Source: Strigamia acuminata
Taxonomy: Eukaryota; Arthropoda; Chilopoda; Geophilomorpha; Linotaeniidae
Reading direction: 5' to 3'
Length of the DNA stretch: 64,000 nucleotides
Assembly (NCBI GenBank): GCA_949358305.1
Contig: OX442314.1
Location: 16,919,060 to 16,983,059, forward strand
Shown: one piece after another, positions 57,534 through 64,000 of the stretch
How the letters are laid out: every line of letters starts with the position of its first letter
Numbering within the stretch: the first letter of the stretch is position 1
The notes under the pieces: model-generated
Databases searched by the model: none
Told to the model about the DNA's origin: nothing
The model's input: the letters and a program-made list of their open reading frames with translations, nothing else
Program-made: the position numbers and the translations under genes

Positions 57534-58573
57534 GATGTTAAGGGTGGTGGTAAAGGTGTTAACGATCCCGTCCTCCGATGTTACTCCGTTCTATAGCTTT
57601 GTTCTGTCCCTTCTGAAATGATGGCCCCCAAACCGAACAAACTAGCGCTCCGCCTGCATATGATTGGTGGATTGTGTATGACATCATAAAATCATCTCAT
57701 TTCATTGGGCTAGCCGCTCGGTCAATTGTTTAGGGCAAAGATAAAACTATTCATAGACTAAACCCTAATAATACTACATAACCAGCCACATTTTAGTACA
57801 AAATAAACGAATACAAGTGTCTTTTTTTTATTCGAATACCCATTTGATATTTCTTTTACAAAAAAAAAATATACAAATAAAACCAAGGTAAACTCACTTT
57901 ATTTTTTTTCACCGTCATGTCTTAAGAAACATGATTTACATTAAAATGTTTTGGGAGGTCCACCAGATTTTTAACAATATTGCGGATTGTTCAACAGCAG
58001 CAATATACCTATAATGAAATTAGGAACATGTACACATATAGCGAGAATACAAAAAGAACTAACGAAAATGATTGAGAAAACGTTTCAGCTTCTGCTGATA
58101 CTCTATTGAGGATTAAAGTGAGTAAAAAAAAAATTTATGGTGCTACTGATGTTTTACAGGAAAAATAAGACAATAATCGTCATGATATCAAAATAATGTT
58201 ACTAAGGCTTTCCAACACTCGTGTAAAAAATAGTGGCAATAAACAAATCGGCTAGAAAAAACAAAATCCAACTTTTCTTTTCTTAATTCCAGTTTTTTTT
58301 TCTAAAAACAAACTACTTTTTACGGGAGTTACTTATTAAGTGCGAGAAAGCCAAAGTTTGAAATTGAATTTTTTTCTTTTCTTTTTTTTCTTTTTCATTT
58401 TACATTAACAGGAAACTTTATACAGAACATTTTATCAATTATTTCATTTTTTTTTGTTTTTAAGGTTTCTTTTAAACTTTTATTTTTCTTTAACTGTCAA
58501 GTTCATTCGTACACCCTCCTCTGTTACTGTACTTTTCATTTATACAGGACCACTCCCGTTGTTTCAAATACAT
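57534..58573. other. Y-box promoter and eIF5A 3' UTR
   Basis: About 57534-57780 is the upstream region of the Y-box gene, with a GC-richer patch near 57560-57660. About 57780-58573 is the long AT-rich 3' flank/UTR of eIF5A on the minus strand, with many A/T runs. No gene is supported. Confidence 0.45.
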
Positions 58574-59309
58574 TTACGACTTGTCGCCAGCAGTGTTGTT
58601 CTTATAAGCCACGACACACTCTTCTCCACAAGATTTTAGAACGGTACACTGTAAGATACAATTTTTAAAAAAAAATACAAATTAAGCCAAGTATAAACGC
58701 TTTTAACGTGATATTTTTCAATAATTACCAATATATCATTTCCGGATTCGTATTCTCCTCGTATTTTCTGTCCCAAATCAGCATCAGGCATTTTTAAATC
58801 ATCACGCACATCACCATTATCGTTCATCAAAGACAAATAACCATCATCACTAACAGCACAAAGCTTAATAAAAAAAAATAAAAAGAAGAAAAAGAAGAAA
58901 AAAAAAGGAAATTATAAAATTGTTTTTTAAAAAAAATCTAAATAATCGAACTTACTTGATAATCCTCACGTTTGACAAAAGGCACATCCATATTATGGGT
59001 AGACGGACAAATATCCTCATATTTTTTATTAGAAAATATATCTAAACCCACTAAATGAACCTATATTTAAAAAAAGAATTAAAACAAAAAAATGTTTTAC
59101 AACTCATATTTTGTTCTCCGCTTTAATTTCCATGTTACCTTCGCATGCCCATGTTTGCCCGTTTTGGACGTGGACATTTCCACGATTTTACACGGGCGGG
59201 CTTTGAGCATAACGAAGCCATTTTTGCGGAGTGAAGAGCACTGTTGCGGAAAAGTAGCCGACGCACCGGAGTCTCCAGACTCAAATTGGGAATCATCTAC
59301 ATCTGCCAT
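58574..59309 (-). CDS. EIF5A: Translation factor eIF5A
   Basis: eIF5A helps ribosomes through difficult peptide bonds (such as polyproline) and in termination, and carries hypusine. Four exons give [20 protein letters not shown], then [80 protein letters not shown] and [20 protein letters not shown], ending AGDKS with a stop at 58576-58574. Lys52 in [10 protein letters not shown] is the hypusine site. At about 160 residues it is the expected length. A noncoding 5' exon is likely: an acceptor (ttgtttag) lies 24 bases upstream of the ATG and a GTAAGT donor at about 59887. Confidence 0.95.
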
Positions 59310-60044
59310 TGTATTTGAGCTGTCGGGGGTCTAAACAATAAAAGTTGATAAAGAAATTCAGTCTTTCAAATTATTTCGCTGTTAAAAGTGAAAATTATAG
59401 TTTAATACAACAGTTCAACACTAAACGCACACATATATAGCGATTAAATGGTGTAAATTAACACTTTTATTTATTTAAAAAAGGTAAGAAAGCGTGAAAA
59501 AGCAAACGCGTGGCATTAGGCCTAAATCTTAGAATGGCTATTTTCGTACAGAGAAACGACATATTTGCTGAAATTCAAATTACCCGAGTTAAAGTCAAGG
59601 TTTTCGATTTGTGCACAAATTATCACCTAATTGATCGGCGAATTTAAGAGGCAATTTCTTTAAAAATGTGGGAGGATAAATTGTCATGGAGAATCCAATA
59701 TGGCGGGAAAGAGTCATCAACATTTAGCACCAAACCGGCTTTTTGTTTTCGCATTGTCTCATTCAGTTAGGTTACTTACATTACAAACAAAAGTCCGCAC
59801 TGTTGGTAAAAATACTTTTAACAGAACAAATACTCATAATTGAACATTGAAATAATTTTTAAAAAATTTCAACAGTTAAGATACTTACATGTGACTTTGC
59901 AGGAGACGAATAGACGATAAACTGTGCATGCGCACCACGTTTTCAAAAACTAAACATCTCGCCACTAGAGGTCGCAGGTAACATTTCAAGAAAAAAAATT
60001 TCAAAACCAACCTGAGCATTCCAAAAATTAATTGAAATTTCGAA
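59310..60044. promoter_or_regulatory. Divergent promoter region of eIF5A and CYB5D1
   Basis: The region holds the likely eIF5A 5' UTR intron (about 59336-59886) and a 5' UTR exon near 59888-59930 on the minus strand. The shared promoter with CYB5D1 would then lie near 59.9-60.0 kb. No other element is recognised. Confidence 0.5.
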
Positions 60045-60902
60045 ATGTCCAAACGTTATTTCACACCAAATGAAGTTTTACTTCACAATACGACGACAGA
60101 TTTATGGGTTTCATTTTTGGGCAAAGTGTGTAATTTAACAAAAATTTGTCAAGAATATAAAGGTATATACATAAACTCACTTTAATTCAAAGCCGTAATT
60201 CAAATATACGTAGAAATTAGAATAAATTGAATTAAAATTCATTCAAGGCAGTGATCTCATGAAGCCTATTATAGCATTTGCTGGCAAAGACGTCTCTATG
60301 TGGTTTAATCCAAAGAGTGGCGATGTTAGTTCAATTTAAAAATGAATTAATAGAATTCTGAATTTCAAAAATCTTCCACATAAACAGCTGAAAACGCACA
60401 TAGATCAAGACACCGGGCTACGCCAGCCGTTTTTTCCTCATGGGCGTTTTGTGCACGGTCCTCCGTCATTTCCTTCATCGGACTGGGCGACCGATTTCGG
60501 AGTCCCGTGGTGGAAAAACAAGCATCTCCTTGTGGGCCACTTGTCAAAAAATGTAAAACGAATCAGAATCATAAATGTGCTAGCCTCTATCGAAGACACG
60601 TTAGAAGTGAGTTAAGTTATACAAGACACTCGTTGTAGCCTTGTTTTCTAAAGAATTTCGTTTCAAAGGTGTGCGCTGAAGAGACTATCAACGATATAAG
60701 CGAACGGTACAGAGCCAATTTCAATTCACACGCTCGAAGTTACACTTGGAAGTGCGAAGGTTGTTGTCTTGACATGAATAAAACTATGGCCGAGAACGGG
60801 ATTTTGGACGACCAACCTCGATTTAATCGAGTTAATTTGCCAGAAGATATATATCTGCCGTCGTTGTTAGTTTTCTACAATGACGACTTAACTGAGGATT
60901 AA
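60045..60902 (+). CDS. CYB5D1: Cytochrome b5 domain-containing protein 1
   Basis: CYB5D1 is a haem-binding b5-fold protein associated with axonemal radial spokes of cilia and flagella, so its presence suggests motile cilia or flagellated sperm. Four exons: [20 protein letters not shown] with [12 protein letters not shown], then [40 protein letters not shown] with GVPWWKN, and [20 protein letters not shown] through [13 protein letters not shown] to YNDDLTED, stop at 60900-60902. Similarity to the vertebrate protein runs end to end. The b5 haem HPGG motif is not visible, as is usual for this family. Confidence 0.92.
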
Positions 60903-61015
60903 ATTCAAAAATTGCTCAAATTGGTGCTTAAAAACTCATTTAATAAATTAACAAAAAGAAAAAGGAAAAAGAAAAAAAAACAGATTAAAGAATTTTTTAA
61001 TTTCTACTATAAATA

Positions 61016-64000
61016 TTACTTCCATGCTTGGTGCAAAGCTTTACGGGCTGCCAACTGTCTGATAAGATATGCTCCCAAAATGAGTGAAATCAACACGACC
61101 GAAATAAGAAAATGATCGAAATCGTCTTTCAACACGTCGAACGTTCGAGATGGAGTAACGCGAGCAAAGAATAGATCTATTGTTTTTTTTTTAAATAAAT
61201 AAATATTAATTTCAATTGTTACAACAAAATATTTTTCTTACCTAGTCCATATGCAAATACTAAGCACGTAGACTCGAGACCCGCTGCGGCGGTACTAATA
61301 CCGCGAACGTTGTACGAGCTCTGATTGTAATTAATAATGCTTTCCGAAGGTACGGGGAGCTCCGGCACATACGGATAGATGCTTTCTTCTCTGTGCTCGG
61401 AACTGGGAAAAACGGATCTTCGAGGATCAAGTACCGATTTAGGTAGCTCGACTATTCCGCCGTTGGGCAGAGCAACTACAATGTTTAAAATAATAAGTAA
61501 TTATGGATCCAGCGACGAAAAAATTATAATAAAACCAAAATAAATACATAAAAGATGTTTGCTGGTGATTCCTTTTTCAGTCATTGTGACTGCCATGGCG
61601 TTTAAACCTGGAGGAAACAAGTAAGCTTGTCTTTCAACCATTGGCAACTGCGGTGGATTCAAGGATGAAAAAGCGGTCGAGTTGCTCTGGATTTTTCCTT
61701 CGTACATCTCTAGAACGGTCATTTCTGTGCGTCTTGACTTCTCATTGAAGTATGCATACTGCAAAAAAATTGATAAACGTCAAGTCTTAGTCTTGTCTTC
61801 GTTCATCGTTGCTAAGATTCATACCACGGCCCAATTCTCGGATAAGACGGCATGAATTGGTTCTCGACATCGCTTGTGGACAGCACTGAACACTATATTA
61901 CCCGTGATGACATCGACGAGAATGATTTTAAAAAAAGCTAGTTTCAAAACGAAAAATAAAAGTTAAACAGATAATATTTTCAATAAAACAAAATGTCGTT
62001 ACGTTTTAACTGTGAGTCAGTGCCTTTAGCAATTACACCTACTAAATTTGGATTGAGGTATTTATATGTGACGCTTCGGTCTCCCATCACACGGCCTTGG
62101 GAATGTACATGTTCTTGAAAATTTAAAAAAAAAGCCATAAATAAGTTGCTTAACGTACATATGTCAAATTTGATACCGTTCAGTGGTTTAACTACTACGT
62201 GTGTAATTGAATGAAACGGTGGTAACCTAATGTTCCACATCGGCACGGCCATAATTTTCTAAATAAATAATTTATAATTGAAAACACTAACTGCTATAAT
62301 TCAAATAACTTAGTCTTACTTCATTTTTTAAAGCGAGACTGAACCCTGTTACTGTACCCTCGTGTTTAGCAGTATATAAATAAAACGAGGACATTGAATC
62401 ACGTACTCCTTGCGTAGCAGATTCTGGATAAACATGCACCTAAACACATTATTAGTAATATTACATTTCTTTATTCAAAGTCTACTTACATGACCACTTG
62501 TGGCGAGCAAAAGTATTCCTCGCAAATAATCATCCTCTGGCGGGGGTAGCAACATGACTTGAGCGATTTTGAAATCAAAATTTATAGTTCCAACACCAAT
62601 TGGTTCTCCAGTTAGCGAATGAAATTGATATAATAATCCGTTCTTGGTCCGCTAAAGTATTCGTAATTATATTAAAAGCGATTTGAGACTTATTCCCTAG
62701 GATTTAATAAGTTTAAAATTACTTTATCGATTCCAACAATGGCACACTGGGGTGATTGTGAAAAATGAGTGGTTTTTGTTTGAGAGAACAAAGCGAACGG
62801 TTGATGAGCACTTGCGTCAAAAGGAGCCAAATTCGGGAAATATCTATGCCAAATAATTTTACCATTTGTGCTGTCCATTCCAAACAACTGCAAAAATTAT
62901 AAAAATTTATTTTAAATAAAATTAAAAAATTTAAAAACTTATTTTTTGTAATACCTTTCCAGAAAGAGTAGCAACTACAATTATTTTGTTAATGTTGAAT
63001 ACATCTCTGGTAAGTGGGGAAGTTGTTTCAGCAGTCATGAGATTTCTTCTTGGGTATAAACCGCTGATAATTGACAAAATCGAATTTTCCAGTTGAAACA
63101 CTTGACTGGTTAGTCTCTTCAACAACATTGTGAGCAAATTAGCTAGTAATATAAATCAGTATTAGATTTTAGTATTTTTTTCTTTTAGAAACTTTGTTTT
63201 TACTATCATCGAGTCTAAATTCTTGTTCAAATTGAATATCGCTTTCGGACATTGGTAAATCGATCATTTCAACATTAGCTACAGATGCCAGTGCTTCGTC
63301 CCTAGCCCAGAGTAATTTACCTAAAAGAAAAATGTTTAGTGCCATTTGTCAATTATTAAAATTAAAATTTCTGCGTACCATTCAGCTGATACAAAATAAA
63401 AGAATCATCCTGTGTTGTAAAGAAAATTCGATGCGATGACTCGCTTTCTTTGCGAGGGATCATACAAACCCACATCTAAATCAAGTAATAAAAAAAAAAA
63501 ACATTTATTTAGTTTTCCATTCTAGTTTTTGGTAATTTTTTTTTCGTTTTACTCTCTCTGGCGTCCCATAATGTTCAGAAGAAACATCGATTTTAAAAGG
63601 GGTTCCAGAATCGTGTAATTCGGTCACATTACCCACTTCTAATATAATTTGCTCCTGTTTTGTGTAAAAAATTGTTCAGGTAGTTCTGTAAACTCGATTT
63701 ATATCTAAAAACACCTAACCTTTTTTTTTGCCAATGATAACAGTAAATAATCGCCATTATTTTCCACAACACTAAAATCAAGGACCTGTAAAAAGAAAAG
63801 AATAAAGATTTAGCTGTCAGTATTAATAAATTTAATTATTAATTTTGTTTACGTTTGGTAAATCGCGAACAAATGATATGGCATCGTCTTCAATTTGTCC
63901 TAACATTTTGTGCCTAGCGTCGACACTTATACCGAAATACGAATTTTTTTCACCAATAAAACTCGACATACTCATAAATTGGGGCCTAAATGTGAAATTT
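61016..64000 (-). CDS. EMC1: ER membrane complex subunit 1, C-terminal part (runs off the window)
   Basis: EMC1 is the largest subunit of the ER membrane complex, an insertase for tail-anchored and multipass membrane proteins. Multiple small exons on the minus strand encode lumenal beta-propeller sequence, then the conserved C-terminal region: [40 protein letters not shown] type blocks, [60 protein letters not shown] and [20 protein letters not shown]. The end is [20 protein letters not shown], a transmembrane helix, followed by a short basic tail ALHQAWK and stop at 61018-61016. It converges with CYB5D1, 113 bases apart. The N-terminus and signal peptide are outside the window. Confidence 0.9.

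Overview
This window is nuclear DNA of an animal, most likely an invertebrate and possibly an arthropod. It is AT-rich and compact. Genes sit head to head or tail to tail a few hundred bases apart, and most introns are about 45-150 bases. The flanking genes are conserved single-copy animal genes. I cannot name the species. All gene models were built by eye from reading frames, splice sites and recognised protein families.

Left flank (1-7.0 kb): the 5' end of ATG2 (minus), PDE6D (plus), NDUFB5 (minus), SPAG7 (plus), and an acidic disordered protein with a possible PP1-docking signature (minus). Right flank (53.7-64 kb): a tiny candidate ORF, NAA38 (plus), a Y-box (YB-1 type) protein (minus), eIF5A (minus), CYB5D1 (plus), and the 3' part of EMC1 (minus, running off the edge).

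The centre (7.4-53 kb) is the unusual part. It is a minus-strand array of translation initiation factor eIF4G paralogues, numbered here in transcription order. 4G-1 (52985-45137) is a complete eIF4G: IRIQDP region, canonical eIF4E-binding motif, MIF4G, MA3, W2 and a natural-looking stop and 3' UTR. 4G-2 (39233-38081) and 4G-4 (22909-21757) are about 280-residue mini genes, essentially one MIF4G domain. 4G-3 (35294-28814) and 4G-5 (18957-11703) are concatemers in which the C-terminal W2 exon of one eIF4G unit reads straight into the N-terminal exon of another. 4G-6 (9971-7462) is a MIF4G-only form. All five derived genes start with the same new exon, beginning MDNEDQ, instead of the eIF4G N-terminus. 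Three of them (4G-3, -5, -6) keep a full novel helical domain there. Most exon borders around MIF4G are phase 0, so shuffling, deletion and exon fusion have stayed in frame.

The array grew in several steps. The latest is a nearly identical duplication of about 12 kb (about 16.6-28.8 kb and 33.05-45.14 kb). Later events distinguish the two copies: a 303-base hAT-type insertion present in only one, and a 21-base minisatellite with about 4 versus 14 units. Each copy carries a short 4G gene, an intact seven-exon DD82E transposase gene on the opposite strand, an orphan last exon resembling trans-3-hydroxy-L-proline dehydratase, hAT and Tc1-like MITEs, and decayed eIF4G 3'-flank relics. Several window genes concern translation or nascent proteins (eIF4G, eIF5A, Y-box, NAA38, EMC1), but nothing in the sequence shows that they are co-regulated.
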